From DAIDKA01 sp036521075 (GTDB lineage Bacteria > Pseudomonadota > Gammaproteobacteria > Steroidobacterales > Steroidobacteraceae), in the NCBI GenBank assembly GCA_036521075.1, contig DATDIL010000098.1:15090-79089 (forward strand): DNA of 64,000 nt, written 5' to 3'. Both the position numbers and the translations under genes were made by a program. Positions 16,713-25,998 of this stretch are shown one piece after another. The notes below the pieces were generated by a model. It had not been told where the DNA came from. It was given only the letters and a program-made list of their open reading frames with translations, and searched no databases. The first letter of the stretch is position 1, and each line of letters begins with the position of its first letter.

Positions 16713-17643
16713 GGGAGCGCTCCGAAGTGGATTTCAGATAGGCGATGAGTGCCAGCAGATCCTCCTCGCTCAGCTGACCCGCGAACGAGGGCATGAGAGG
16801 CGGGTAGCCGGCGACGCTGTGCTGGCGTGGAAGCATGATCGAATCGCGGATATAGCGCTCGTCGGCCATCACCTCGGTGCCATCCGCAAGATGTACGGGG
16901 CTGCCATACAGCCCATCCAGGTCCGGGGCGTGGACGGATGCGTCAGGGGCGTGGCAGCCGCTGCAGCCGCGCGCGCGAAACAACGCCGCGCCCTGGGCAG
17001 CCAGGGTGCCGGGACCGGGGTGACCCTGCAGCCAATGCGCGAAATCGGCGGGGCGCATCACCACGATCTGCCCGCCCATCCTGGAGTGATCCAGGCCACA
17101 GTACTCGGCGCAAAAGAGTTCGTAGTGGCCAAGTTTAGTCGCCTTGAACCACAATTGGGTGTAGCGGCCGGGCAAGACATCCTGCTTCACGCGAAATGCC
17201 GGTACGTAGAAACTGTGGATCACATCCTGCGAAGTCATGGTGAGGCGAAACGGCACGCCCAGGGGCACGTGCAGGGTGTTGATCTCACGTTGGCCGCCCG
17301 CGTGCTGCGCCTTCCACATCCACTGCTTGGCCACGATGTAGATGGTTTGTGCATCGGCGGGGGGAGTGTGCATCCTCACAAACAGAAACAGGCTCCAGAT
17401 GAAGACGCCGATGAACAGCACACCGGGGATCACAGTCCAGGTCAGCTCCACCGGCAGACTCTGGGCGGGCTCGCCGCTGCGGTCCGCGGGGCTGCCGCGC
17501 CGATAACGGATCGAGAAATAGACGATGGCGCACACCACTCCCAGCGCCACCGTGCCGCACAGGGCCACCATGAACCAGAACAAGGCATCCACCTGGGGTG
17601 CCAGGCTTGAGGCCTGGGTGAGGAGCCAGGCAAATTCGCTCAT
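16699..17643 (-). CDS. ctaC: Cytochrome c oxidase subunit II with fused cytochrome c (caa3 type)
   Basis: Electron entry subunit. Two N-terminal TM helices are followed by the cupredoxin CuA domain (VIHSFYVPAFRVKQDVLPG; then CAEYCGLDHSRM with the Cys-x3-Cys-x3-His-x2-Met set). The C-terminal third is a mono-haem cytochrome c (CSGCH at about residues 230-234, with a distal Met in the PPLMPSFAG stretch). This fusion defines caa3 oxidases. No lipobox is seen; the N-terminus MSEFAWLLTQASSLAPQVDALF resembles ACIII-linked enzymes. It overlaps the SCO gene stop/start by 4 bp. Confidence 0.94.
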   Translation of the reverse strand: MSEFAWLLTQASSLAPQVDALFWFMVALCGTVALGVVCAIVYFSIRYRRGSPADRSGEPAQSLPVELTWTVIPGVLFIGVFIWSLFLFVRMHTPPADAQTIYIVAKQWMWKAQHAGGQREINTLHVPLGVPFRLTMTSQDVIHSFYVPAFRVKQDVLPGRYTQLWFKATKLGHYELFCAEYCGLDHSRMGGQIVVMRPADFAHWLQGHPGPGTLAAQGAALFRARGCSGCHAPDASVHAPDLDGLYGSPVHLADGTEVMADERYIRDSIMLPRQHSVAGYPPLMPSFAGQLSEEDLLALIAYLKSTSERSHEHD

Positions 17644-18494
17644 GGCGGTGGGCCCAGGGTGTGTGGCTGCGGCGCAGCCCTGCGCCGGCGCGACTCACCG
17701 AGGTGGAGCAACACCACCAGTCCCAAGAGCGTGAGTACGGTGGCGATGCCCAGCCCCTGCATCACGCGCTGGATCGTCAGGCTGTAGCGACCGGTGGACA
17801 CATCGTAGTCACAGCACAGCAACAGGAAGTGATCGACGAGCGTGCCAATGCGAGCGTGCGAGGCGTTCACCAGCGCCAGACGCAACGCCTCGGGTTCAAA
17901 TTGCACGCCGAAGAAGTACTGGGCGATCTGGCCTTCCGGGGTCAGGAGCACGATGCCGGCGTCATGATCGAATTGATCATTGCGCGGATCGTAGAGATAG
18001 CGAAAGCCAATGCTGTGCATCAACGCGCTGATGGAGCGCGGCGGACCGGTAAGATACTGAAAGCTCATCACTTCGGCATCGGGCCGCCCGTGAGCATCGC
18101 TCAGCTGCGCGGTGCGGGCGTCTTGCGCGGATTCGCGCGGGTCGAAGCTCACCAGCACGACTGTGAAATCACGTCCTGGATTCAGCCCGCTTCGCGCCAC
18201 CGCACGGGCGACGCCGGCCCGCACCACGCTGCACAGGTTGGTGCAGCGAAAATACGCGGGTACCAGCAAGGTCGGCTTGTTCGCCAGGAGGGTGCCCAGG
18301 CGCACGGTTGCGCCGTGGGTGTCACGGAACAGCACCTGCTGCGGCACCCGCGCACCCAGCTCCTGGTCAAATCCAACCTTGCCCAGCATATCGACGGGCG
18401 CGCGCACCAGGGTGTGCGCGAAGACACAGCTGCTCAGGGCGAGCAGGCCCATGCCCCAGCGGGCCCGCGTCCTCGGAGCGCCGTGCCGGGTCAT
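17640..18494 (-). CDS. SCO1/SenC-family copper chaperone
   Basis: Thioredoxin-fold protein that delivers copper to the CuA site of subunit II. The copper-binding motif CTNLC (CxxxC) lies in VPAYFRCTNLCSVV and the third ligand His is in DQFDHDAGIVLL. The N-terminus has a signal peptide (ALSSCVFAHT) and there is a C-terminal TM anchor (LGIATVLTLLGLVVLLHLG), so the domain faces the periplasm. 284 aa; the C-terminal anchor form is typical of SCO proteins encoded with ACIII and caa3. Starts at ATG 18494, overlapping the stop of the upstream 118-aa gene. Confidence 0.9.
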   Translation of the reverse strand: MTRHGAPRTRARWGMGLLALSSCVFAHTLVRAPVDMLGKVGFDQELGARVPQQVLFRDTHGATVRLGTLLANKPTLLVPAYFRCTNLCSVVRAGVARAVARSGLNPGRDFTVVLVSFDPRESAQDARTAQLSDAHGRPDAEVMSFQYLTGPPRSISALMHSIGFRYLYDPRNDQFDHDAGIVLLTPEGQIAQYFFGVQFEPEALRLALVNASHARIGTLVDHFLLLCCDYDVSTGRYSLTIQRVMQGLGIATVLTLLGLVVLLHLGESRRRRAAPQPHTLGPPP

Positions 18495-18847
18495 TGCGGA
18501 TGCTCCTGCTGATTCGCGTAAATCGCCATGGCCCGTTCAATGGGGACCCGCGCGGCGGTGTGGGCGGAATCGACCCAGGCGTAGTGGGTAAGCAACGCCT
18601 CCTGCTCGGCCCGCAGCGCCGCCAGGTCCGCGGCGGGATGGGCTTGCAGGCGCGGCAAGGGGGGAATGGGACCCTGCCGTGCTGCGACCTGCGCCTGATC
18701 GGGCGCGATTTGATGTCGCAGACTCCAGTTCAGCAGCACGCCCAGACTCAGGACCGCTGCGAACAGGATGGCCGCGGCGATGCATAGCGCTCGCCCCGCC
18801 ACCGCGGCGGGCTCATGGCCGAAGGGTCTGCGGGCAGATTCAGCCAT
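18491..18847 (-). CDS. Single-TM protein of unknown function in the ACIII-caa3 operon
   Basis: 118-aa protein I do not recognise. One hydrophobic helix (ALCIAAAILFAAVLSLGVLLNWSLR, about residues 20-44) is followed by a hydrophilic, probably periplasmic tail with Pro-rich start and a helical section (LAALRAEQEALLTHYAWVDSAHTAARVPIERAMAIYAN). The segment YAWVDSAHTAARVPIERAMAIYA resembles the short accessory proteins found between actF and the SCO gene in other ACIII operons. The gene overlaps actF by 8 bp and the SCO gene by 4 bp, so it is co-translated with the complex and may be an assembly factor or small subunit. Confidence 0.7.
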   Translation of the reverse strand: MAESARRPFGHEPAAVAGRALCIAAAILFAAVLSLGVLLNWSLRHQIAPDQAQVAARQGPIPPLPRLQAHPAADLAALRAEQEALLTHYAWVDSAHTAARVPIERAMAIYANQQEHPQ

Positions 18848-19919
18848 GGGCGGCTCCCATCTTGCGCAGGGGAGTCAGGAAGCCACACAGCCACAGCGCA
18901 CCCAGGCCCAGCGGCGCGGCAAGATCGGTCCACTGCAGGGCGAGCCCGGCTGGACGAGAATTGGGAACAATGAGCCACAGGGCATCAATCCCATGCGCGA
19001 TCAGCAGCACGGCGGCGACACCCGCCAGGACCTTGCGCTGCTGCTTGGCGCGCCGCGACAGCAACACGGCAAAGGGAATGATGAAATGGAACAGGATCAA
19101 GAACCAGGCCACTTCGCGCCAGCTGCTCAGGGTCCGTGGCAGGTACCAGCGGGTCTCGGCCGGCAGATCGGCGATCCAAATCGTCAGATACTGCATGAAC
19201 GCGAGGTACGCCCAGATCAGCACCAGCGCGAGCAGCAGGTTGCCCAGATCCTTGAACAGGGCCGGTGCGGTGTTTGGCGCGTCACGGGACCCGGTCGCAC
19301 ACAAGGTGGCAAGTGCCGCGGCGGACAACGTCCAGCCGGTGGCGACCAACAGGCCGAATACCGTGGAATGCCAGTGCGGGAGCAATGACATCGCCCAATC
19401 CACCGCCGCCAATGTTGCCGTGATTGCGTAGAGGATCAAACCGGGCGCGGCAAGACGCGGCAGGCGCTCCGGTTGATCAAGACGGCGTTGGAGCTGCGCC
19501 AGTAGCAACAGCCACACCGCGAAATAGCTGACGGTGCGCAGGGTGAAGAATGTCGGATTGAGATACCAGGACTGCGCGTGCAGCAGGGCATCGTGCGCAA
19601 GGCCTGCAGGTCCTGCCCACGGGTAGAGGATCGTTTCGCCGAAGAGTACGGGCAGGGACAGCAGTGCCAGCAGCGGCAACACACGCGCCGCCGCCAGCAG
19701 ATGCGGTCGGATAAGATCGCCCCAGGCCCCGCCGGTGAGGACGTGCACCATCAGCAGGGCGAGGCTCCCGACCGACACGCCGCAGCAGAACAGGAAAGCA
19801 AAGAGATACGACAGCAGTGCCTGGCGCGGCGCCTGGCGCCCGAGGAGCACACACCCCAGCAGGGCGAGGATCCCCACCGCGAGCGCGAACACGCGCGCAT
19901 GATCGGGCCGGCTCTTCAT
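18840..19919 (-). CDS. actF: Alternative complex III quinone-binding subunit ActF
   Basis: Ten-TM polytopic membrane subunit of the NrfD/PsrC superfamily, 359 aa. Motifs: SYLFAFLFCCGVSVGSLALLMVHVLTGGAWGDLIRPHL, the helix ETILYPWAG and the YLNPTFFTLRTVSYFAVWL segment. Part of the quinol:cytochrome c oxidoreductase that replaces the bc1 complex. ATG 19919 overlaps the actE stop. ActF is shorter and less conserved than ActC but holds the second NrfD-like quinol-side unit. Confidence 0.9.
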   Translation of the reverse strand: MKSRPDHARVFALAVGILALLGCVLLGRQAPRQALLSYLFAFLFCCGVSVGSLALLMVHVLTGGAWGDLIRPHLLAAARVLPLLALLSLPVLFGETILYPWAGPAGLAHDALLHAQSWYLNPTFFTLRTVSYFAVWLLLLAQLQRRLDQPERLPRLAAPGLILYAITATLAAVDWAMSLLPHWHSTVFGLLVATGWTLSAAALATLCATGSRDAPNTAPALFKDLGNLLLALVLIWAYLAFMQYLTIWIADLPAETRWYLPRTLSSWREVAWFLILFHFIIPFAVLLSRRAKQQRKVLAGVAAVLLIAHGIDALWLIVPNSRPAGLALQWTDLAAPLGLGALWLCGFLTPLRKMGAAHG

Positions 19920-20536
19920 CGCGCGCTCGCCCGCAGCGCATCCCGATCCTCGGCAGCGAGGCTTCGGGCAGGCGCGTGTTGACTCAACTGCAGGGCCCGG
20001 ATGTAGGCGACGATGGCCCAGCGGTCTGCGGGCGTGATGTGATCGGCGTAGGGATACATCACCCCGTAGCCGTCGCTCATCACCCGGAAGAAGTGACTGT
20101 CGGGCGCCGCGCGCAGACGCGGGATGTGAAAGCTCGGCGGGGCCGGAAATCCGCGCCGCGCAATCATGCCATCGCCATAGCCGGCACGGCCGTGGCAGGG
20201 CGCGCAGTAGATATCGAAGCGCTCGCGGCCGCGCGTGAGCAGTGGCACGGTTATCGGCAAAGGATTGGGATAGTCCGCGCCGGCCGGCGCTGGAGGGGGG
20301 CCGGCGTCGAGCGTGCCGCTGCGGCCACTGCTGGTTCCGGCCAGTGCGCCGGCGGAATGTGGCACCGTGCCTTGAACCTGCTCGCGGGAGGAGTTGCCGT
20401 CCGCGAACAGCGCAGTCGGGGTTAGGGGTTTGTACTTGGGTTGATCGTACATTTCATGCAGGCCGCGCTCGCAACCCCCCAGTGCAACCGTGAGGGCAAC
20501 CAGCATGGCCGCCGGCAACAGCGCTTGGCGCCTCAT
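19916..20536 (-). CDS. actE: Alternative complex III mono-haem cytochrome c subunit ActE
   Basis: Membrane-anchored cytochrome c lipoprotein of 206 aa. Signal peptide with lipobox (LTVALGGCERGLHEMYDQPKYKPL), a Pro/Gly-rich linker, and one CxxCH haem site (CAPCHGRAGYGDGMI); the distal Met is probably in DGYGVMYPYADHI. The Met-Tyr-Asp-Gln-Pro-Lys motif after the lipid Cys is characteristic of ActE. The start ATG 20536 is set by the overlap with the actD stop; longer readings in this frame have no support. Confidence 0.9.
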   Translation of the reverse strand: MRRQALLPAAMLVALTVALGGCERGLHEMYDQPKYKPLTPTALFADGNSSREQVQGTVPHSAGALAGTSSGRSGTLDAGPPPAPAGADYPNPLPITVPLLTRGRERFDIYCAPCHGRAGYGDGMIARRGFPAPPSFHIPRLRAAPDSHFFRVMSDGYGVMYPYADHITPADRWAIVAYIRALQLSQHAPARSLAAEDRDALRASAR

Positions 20537-21072
20537 TGCAGGACCTCGGTCACCGCGAGGGGACCGAGCATGTCGAGGAGACTGCGGGCACGGGACAGAT
20601 CGAAGCCTGGGGCGTCGGCCCGCAACAGCAGAAAAAACCGATCGCTGGTGGCGCGCTCGAAGGCATGCACGGCGAACAGCGGATGGTGCAGGCGCGGAAG
20701 CCCGGCGCCCCTGAGCATGGCGATTACGCCGAACACGGCGGCACCGAGCAGGGTCATCTCCAGGGCGGGGGGCAAGAAGGCGGGCCAGCTGGCTGGCGGT
20801 CGTCCGCCGACGTTGATCGGATAGTTGATCACCGCCGAATACCACTCCAGGGCGTAGGTGCCAGCGCCGCCAAGAATGGCCCCGAGCAGGGTCCACGACG
20901 CGATGCGATCCCGGCCCGTTCCCAATGCCGCGTTCAATTCCTCCACGGCGAGCGGCGAATACGCCTCGATGTGTGCATGCGGGTCGTCATGCCTTGCGCG
21001 CCGTGCTGCCAGCACCAGTTGCTGAGCGCTGGGAAATTCCGCGAGCAGCCCGTAAAGAGGGGCGGTGCTCAA
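20533..21072 (-). CDS. actD: Alternative complex III subunit ActD (DUF3341)
   Basis: 179-aa membrane subunit with two TM helices around LLGAILGGAGTYALEWYSAVINYPINVGGRPPASWPAFLPPALEMTLLGAAVFGVIAML. The WYSAVINYPINVGGRP stretch between the helices is the DUF3341/ActD signature. ActD contacts ActB and ActC in the complex. Start at 21072 overlaps the actC stop by 4 bp (ATGA-type). Confidence 0.9.
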   Translation of the reverse strand: MSTAPLYGLLAEFPSAQQLVLAARRARHDDPHAHIEAYSPLAVEELNAALGTGRDRIASWTLLGAILGGAGTYALEWYSAVINYPINVGGRPPASWPAFLPPALEMTLLGAAVFGVIAMLRGAGLPRLHHPLFAVHAFERATSDRFFLLLRADAPGFDLSRARSLLDMLGPLAVTEVLQ

Positions 21073-22394
21073 GGCGGCTCACCGGAGGGTCGGGGCACCA
21101 GCTTGCGCAGCTCGAACATGGAGACCACGGGCAGGAGGCGCACGAACAGCAAGAAGAGCAGGAAGAAGAGGCCGATGGAGCCGGCGAGGAAGGCCAAATC
21201 CCAGAAGGTCGGATAAAACATCCCCCAGCTGGAGGGGGTGAAGTCCTGATACAGGCTGGTGATGATGAGCATGAAGCGCTCCAGCCACATGCCGATCAGA
21301 ACCAGGAGTGCGACGCCGAACAGCACCGCGTGGTTGCGCCGCAGACGGGCGCACCACAGCAGCTGAATCGCCAGCACATTGCAGAAAATCGTGCCCCAGA
21401 AAATCCAGGCATAGGGGCCCACCATGCGGTGGGTGGTGACCGCTACCTCGTAGGGATCCATGCCGTAATAGGCGGTGAAGATTTCGCAGGCGTAGCTATA
21501 GTCGACCACCAGACCCACCGCGAGCAGGACTTTGGCGAGGTTCTCCAGGTGTCGGGCGGTGATGTACTGCTGCAATCCCAGCGCGCGTCGCATCGGGATC
21601 CCCAGCACCAGTACCATGGCGAAGCCGGAAAACAGCGCGCCGGCGACGAAGAAGGGTGGAAACAGCGTGGAGTGCCACCCCGGCAGCACGGCCTCGGAAA
21701 AATCCAGCGCTACCATGCTGTGCACGGAGAACACCAGCGGCACGGCCAGCCCCGCGAGCAACAGGCTCACGGTCTCGAAGCGCTGCCACTGCGTGGCTGC
21801 GCCACGCCAGCCCAGGGCGAGCAAGCCGTAGAAGCGCGCCCTCCCCAGGGTGGGGGCGCGATCCCGCAGAGTGGCCAGATCCGGCAGCATGCCGACATAC
21901 CAATACAGAATCGACACGGTCAGATAGGCAAGAATGGCAAAGAAGTCCCACTCCAGGGAGCTGCGCCACTGGGGCCAGACGTTCATGACGTCCGGATACG
22001 GGAACAGCCAGTAGAAAAACCACGGTCGTCCCAGGTGCAGCACGGGAAAGATCCCGGAGACGGACACCGCGAAAACGGTCATCGCCTCCGCATAGCGGTT
22101 GATCGAGTTGCGCCAGTCCTTGCGGGCCAGGTACAGCGCGCCGGAGATGAACGTGCCGCCCATGCCGATGCCGATCCACCACACGTAATTGGCGATGGCG
22201 AAAGCCCACGCAACCGGCACGTTCAGGCCCCAGATCCCCACCCCCTTGTGCAGCAGCCACACGATGCCGCAGGCCAACAGCACGGTCAGCGCCGCGGCCG
22301 CCACCATCGCGGTGCGCCAGTACGGCCCAAAGCGCCGGTGCAGCGTGATGTGGCAGATGGCGTCCGAGACCGACTGATACGTCTGCTTGCTCAC
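21069..22394 (-). CDS. actC: Alternative complex III NrfD-like quinol-binding subunit ActC
   Basis: Ten-TM integral subunit that oxidises quinol. 441 aa from GTG 22394 (overlapping the actB stop). NrfD family motifs include AIANYVWWIGIGMGGTFISGALYL and HRMVGPYAWIFWGTIFCNVLAIQLLW. A long open frame upstream in the same phase lies inside actB and is not part of the gene. Confidence 0.93.
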   Translation of the reverse strand: MSKQTYQSVSDAICHITLHRRFGPYWRTAMVAAAALTVLLACGIVWLLHKGVGIWGLNVPVAWAFAIANYVWWIGIGMGGTFISGALYLARKDWRNSINRYAEAMTVFAVSVSGIFPVLHLGRPWFFYWLFPYPDVMNVWPQWRSSLEWDFFAILAYLTVSILYWYVGMLPDLATLRDRAPTLGRARFYGLLALGWRGAATQWQRFETVSLLLAGLAVPLVFSVHSMVALDFSEAVLPGWHSTLFPPFFVAGALFSGFAMVLVLGIPMRRALGLQQYITARHLENLAKVLLAVGLVVDYSYACEIFTAYYGMDPYEVAVTTHRMVGPYAWIFWGTIFCNVLAIQLLWCARLRRNHAVLFGVALLVLIGMWLERFMLIITSLYQDFTPSSWGMFYPTFWDLAFLAGSIGLFFLLFLLFVRLLPVVSMFELRKLVPRPSGEPP

Positions 22395-25363
22395 GTCGGA
22401 TCCTCTCCCAGGAGCGGATTCGGATTGCGCAGGCGCGCGAGATAACTGGTACGCGGGCGGGTGTTGAGCTCGCCCAGCATCACATAATCGCGCGCGGAGG
22501 CCTTTGCCTGGGCCACGGCGGAGCTCGCGTCGGACAGATCGCCGAAGCGGATCGCCTGAGTGGGGCAAGCCGCCTGGCAGGCCGTCAGGACTTCTCCGTC
22601 GCGGATACGCCGATCCTGTTTGTCGGCTTCGATGTGCGCGCTTTGGATGCGCTGGATGCAGTAGGTGCACTTCTCCATGACGCCGCGACGCCGCACCGTG
22701 ACTTCGGGGTTGCGCTGCGCCTTGAGGCTTTCGGTGGTGTTATCCGCGTATTGGAGGAAATTGAAGCGGCGCACTTTGTAGGGACAGTTGTTGGAGCAGA
22801 AGCGCGTGCCGACGCAACGGTTGTAGACCTGCACGTTGAGGCCCTCGGCATCGTGCACCGCCGCCTCCACCGGACACACCACTTCGCAGGGCGCGTGCTC
22901 GCACATCATGCAGGGCACCGGTTGGGAGTAGGCCCGAGGATTGGTCGCGTCCCCTTCGTAGTAGCGATCGACCCGAATCCAGTGCATTTCCCGTCCCCGC
23001 TGCACCTGGTCCTTGCCGACGACGGGAATGTTGTTCTCGGATTGGCAGGCGATGGTGCAAGCCTTGCAACCGATGCAGGCGTTGAGATCGATGGACATGC
23101 CCCAGGCGTATTCACCCGGCGGCGGCTCGGCGTACAGACTGGGCGGGGTCCCGGGATAGGCGTCGGTTGCAGTCGCAAAATGCGGGTTGCTACGGTACTG
23201 CTCCCAGGTACCCACGCGCAGCAGGTCGCGCCCCTGCAGGTTGAAATGATGCTGGGTGCTCGCCAGTTCAAAGCGCGCACCGGTGCGGCGAATCTGCAGT
23301 TCGGGCTCGGCCCAGGGATTGGTGTGGGTACGCAGCCGATAGGCATCGACCCCGCGTCCGTCGCCGATGCGCCCGGCCTGACGGCGCCCGTAGCCCAGAT
23401 GCAGGGTCACACTGCGCGCGGCCTGACCGGGCATGATCCAAACCGGCGCCTGGATTACCCGCTGCGCCAGCCGCAATTCAATCACATCGCCGTTGCTGAG
23501 CCGATGTTGGGCCGCCAGCGCAGGACTCACCAGGGCCGCATTGTCCCAGGTCAGTTGGGTCAAAGGCTTGGGCAGCTCCTGCAGCCAGCCGTTGTTGGAC
23601 CATGAGCCATCGCCGATGGTGGGATCGGCACGAAACAGCAGTTCCAGTGCCGCAGTGGGGGGTGGCGGCGCTTTGATCCGGGTCAGGAAGGCTGTGCTGA
23701 CCGTTGCCGTACGCGGCGGCAGCAGCGTATTCGGGATCACCCCCTGTTGCAGGGCGGTGTTCCAGGTGATCTCATCCGGTAACGGATCCTGCCATTGTTT
23801 GCGCACCAGTGCGCGACCTTGCGCAGTCTGACCCAGCACCATGGCCAAGACCTCCGCCGCCGAGCGACCGTCATACAGCGGCGCAATCAGCGGCTGGGCG
23901 ATGCTGGCCGTCCCGTCGTAGGCGCGCGCATCAGACCAGCTCTCCAGCTGATGGGCCATCGGCAGATGCCACTCGGCCAGCAGCCCGGTCTCATCGCGAT
24001 ACAGGCCCAGGTGGATGATGTGCGGGACCTTGGTCAGGGCGTCGTCAAATCGCAGCGGGGCGGGGGCGTCGTAGACGGGATTGCAATCCAGGATCCACAA
24101 GGTATCCACCCGCCCTGCGCGCAGCGCCTCGGCAAGTTCCGCCATCGTCCCGGCCTGTTCGGCATTGCGCTCCACCGGGTCGGTGTATTCGATCGTGGTG
24201 CCCACATTGCCCAAGGCGCCGTTCAGCAGGTGCCCCAGCGCATGAACCCAGGCCGGCTGGGAGGCGCCAACTACGATCAGTGAGGCGCCACGGTTGGCCT
24301 TCAGTTCGCTGAGCACGGCGTGCAACCAGCGCAGCTGCTGCGCATCGGTGTCACCGGACATCTCGAGTTTGACGCCCAATTCCTGCGCCAGCAGGCGCGC
24401 GAAGTGCTCGATGCGCGCAGATTCCAATGCCAGTCGGTGATCGGCCATGCCGCCGGTCAAGGAGGGTGTGGACTCCACCACGTACAGGCGACTGGGCGTA
24501 CCGTGGTTGTTTTCCGGTGTGCGCGTGGTGGCGTAGTCGCGCGCGTAGCGCACGCCGGCGGCCGGATCGCTGAGAAAATCCGCATCCAGCGAGAGAATGG
24601 TCTTCGCCCGATCCAGTCGCAGGCGCGTTGCCAGGGGCACGCCGAGCGCGAGGCGCGCCCCGGCACGCGCGTTCGCGTTGCCCAGAGGCTCGTGGACATG
24701 CCAGGTCGCACCCGGAAATTTTTCCAGCACCGCGCCCAGCTGCGCGGACAGCGTCGGGGAAGTGATCGCGCCGGTGAGAATGCGCAGTCGTGCGCCGCCG
24801 TCGCGCACATGGCGAGCGGTGGCCTCCACCACGGCCGCCGCAAACGCATCCCAGGTCGCCGTCGCCCCGCGGTTCATCACGCTCTGGGATCGATCCGGAT
24901 CCCACAGCTGCAGTACCGCGGCCTGCGCAAAGATGTCCGTTGCGCCGAGACTTGCCGGATGCAGCGGATTGCCTTCGATCTTGGTCGGGCGTCCCATGCG
25001 ATTTTCCACCAGCACACCTCGGGCGTAGCCATCGCGCATCAAGGTGGTGGCAAAGAAGCGCGGCAGGCCATCGATCTGCCCCACCGGCGCATGCACATAC
25101 GGGACAATCTGATCCTGGGGCGGGCGACCGCAGGCACTGAGGCCCGCCAGCGCCAGGGAGGCGGCCATGAATTGCAGAAAGCCACGCCGATCCAGGCGCA
25201 GAGCCTGCGCCAATTGCGGCTGCTGCTGGCGCAACCAGTGTACAAAGCCCTCGTTGTCGGCCAGTTCTTCCAGGCTGCGCCAGAACACCGGACCGCGCGC
25301 GGCCGCCAGATGCGCTCGTGCCGCCGCGAGATCAAATGGGGCCGACGGCGTCACCGGTGACAT
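22391..25363 (-). CDS. actB: Alternative complex III iron-sulfur/molybdopterin-like subunit ActB
   Basis: Large peripheral subunit, 990 aa. It starts with a Tat-like signal near residues 57-80 (LDRRGFLQFMAASLALAGLSAC) that ends in a lipobox-like Cys. Residues about 80-740 form a molybdopterin-oxidoreductase-like domain (cofactor not expected in ActB). From about residue 759 there is a ferredoxin-like domain with four Cys groups: CIGCKACTIAC, CMMCEHAPCEVVCP, CVGTRFCSNNCPY and KCTYCIQRI...ACQAACPTQAI, as in the PsrB/NrfC type (three 4Fe-4S and one 3Fe-4S in characterised ActB). It overlaps actA by 13 bp. Confidence 0.93.
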   Translation of the reverse strand: MSPVTPSAPFDLAAARAHLAAARGPVFWRSLEELADNEGFVHWLRQQQPQLAQALRLDRRGFLQFMAASLALAGLSACGRPPQDQIVPYVHAPVGQIDGLPRFFATTLMRDGYARGVLVENRMGRPTKIEGNPLHPASLGATDIFAQAAVLQLWDPDRSQSVMNRGATATWDAFAAAVVEATARHVRDGGARLRILTGAITSPTLSAQLGAVLEKFPGATWHVHEPLGNANARAGARLALGVPLATRLRLDRAKTILSLDADFLSDPAAGVRYARDYATTRTPENNHGTPSRLYVVESTPSLTGGMADHRLALESARIEHFARLLAQELGVKLEMSGDTDAQQLRWLHAVLSELKANRGASLIVVGASQPAWVHALGHLLNGALGNVGTTIEYTDPVERNAEQAGTMAELAEALRAGRVDTLWILDCNPVYDAPAPLRFDDALTKVPHIIHLGLYRDETGLLAEWHLPMAHQLESWSDARAYDGTASIAQPLIAPLYDGRSAAEVLAMVLGQTAQGRALVRKQWQDPLPDEITWNTALQQGVIPNTLLPPRTATVSTAFLTRIKAPPPPTAALELLFRADPTIGDGSWSNNGWLQELPKPLTQLTWDNAALVSPALAAQHRLSNGDVIELRLAQRVIQAPVWIMPGQAARSVTLHLGYGRRQAGRIGDGRGVDAYRLRTHTNPWAEPELQIRRTGARFELASTQHHFNLQGRDLLRVGTWEQYRSNPHFATATDAYPGTPPSLYAEPPPGEYAWGMSIDLNACIGCKACTIACQSENNIPVVGKDQVQRGREMHWIRVDRYYEGDATNPRAYSQPVPCMMCEHAPCEVVCPVEAAVHDAEGLNVQVYNRCVGTRFCSNNCPYKVRRFNFLQYADNTTESLKAQRNPEVTVRRRGVMEKCTYCIQRIQSAHIEADKQDRRIRDGEVLTACQAACPTQAIRFGDLSDASSAVAQAKASARDYVMLGELNTRPRTSYLARLRNPNPLLGEDPT

Positions 25364-25998
25364 ATGGAACAGTCCGTCAGCCGTTGCTTATCGATGTGAT
25401 AAGCCAGCAGCAGCTGGGTGCCCGATGCCGCGGAACGGTCCGGTTGCCAATGCAGATTGAACACCTGATCCGCCGGTCGCAGCTGCCGCTGCGGGTTACG
25501 GTGACAGTCGAGGCACCATTGCATGGTCAGCGGCGCTACCCGCGCGGTGAGCGGCATCTCATCGATCTGTCCATGACAGCTCGCGCAGCCCACGCCCTTG
25601 GCGATGTGGATGCTGTGATTGAAATACACAAAATCCGGCAGCTTGTGCAGTCGCTGCCAGTGAAAGGCCACGCCACTGCGATAGGCGCTCAGCAATGGTG
25701 CCAGCACGGTCTGATCAGTGTATAGCTGCGAATGGCAGCTCATGCAGGTGGAAAGCGACGGGATTCCCGCGTATGCCGAGTTCTCCACCGAACTGTGGCA
25801 GTAGCGGCAGTCAATGCCGTCATCGCCGACGTGATGCTTGTGGCTGAACGGAATCGGCTGCTCGAGCGCTTCATGGACCCCTGCCGGATAGGCCATCGCC
25901 GCGCGCCAGACCAATACCAGCACGGCAATGAGCAGCCCGACCGCGAGCATGCTCAGCTGCAGCAGAAATCCAAATCGTCTGTGAAAGAGCTGGGCCAC
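25351..25998 (-). CDS. actA: Alternative complex III pentahaem cytochrome c subunit ActA
   Basis: Five CxxCH haem-binding motifs are visible (CRYCH, CMSCH, CASCH, CLDCH, CSICH) with one N-terminal TM helix (FLLQLSMLAVGLLIAVLVLVW). 215 aa from GTG 25998 (VAQLFHRRFG); upstream codons in the frame, which would add 33 residues, are not typical. The protein is anchored by its helix and faces the periplasm, transferring electrons to ActE and the oxidase. First gene of the operon; the 260 bp between it and the divergent pqiA must hold the promoters of both operons. Confidence 0.9.
   Translation of the reverse strand: MAQLFHRRFGFLLQLSMLAVGLLIAVLVLVWRAAMAYPAGVHEALEQPIPFSHKHHVGDDGIDCRYCHSSVENSAYAGIPSLSTCMSCHSQLYTDQTVLAPLLSAYRSGVAFHWQRLHKLPDFVYFNHSIHIAKGVGCASCHGQIDEMPLTARVAPLTMQWCLDCHRNPQRQLRPADQVFNLHWQPDRSAASGTQLLLAYHIDKQRLTDCSICHR

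Noticed and set aside
20925..22445. 506-codon plus-strand open frame antisense to actC
   Set aside because: Composition is dominated by Gln, His, Arg, Gly and Pro without any domain, typical of the opposite strand of GC-rich genes. ActC and ActD on the minus strand are well supported.
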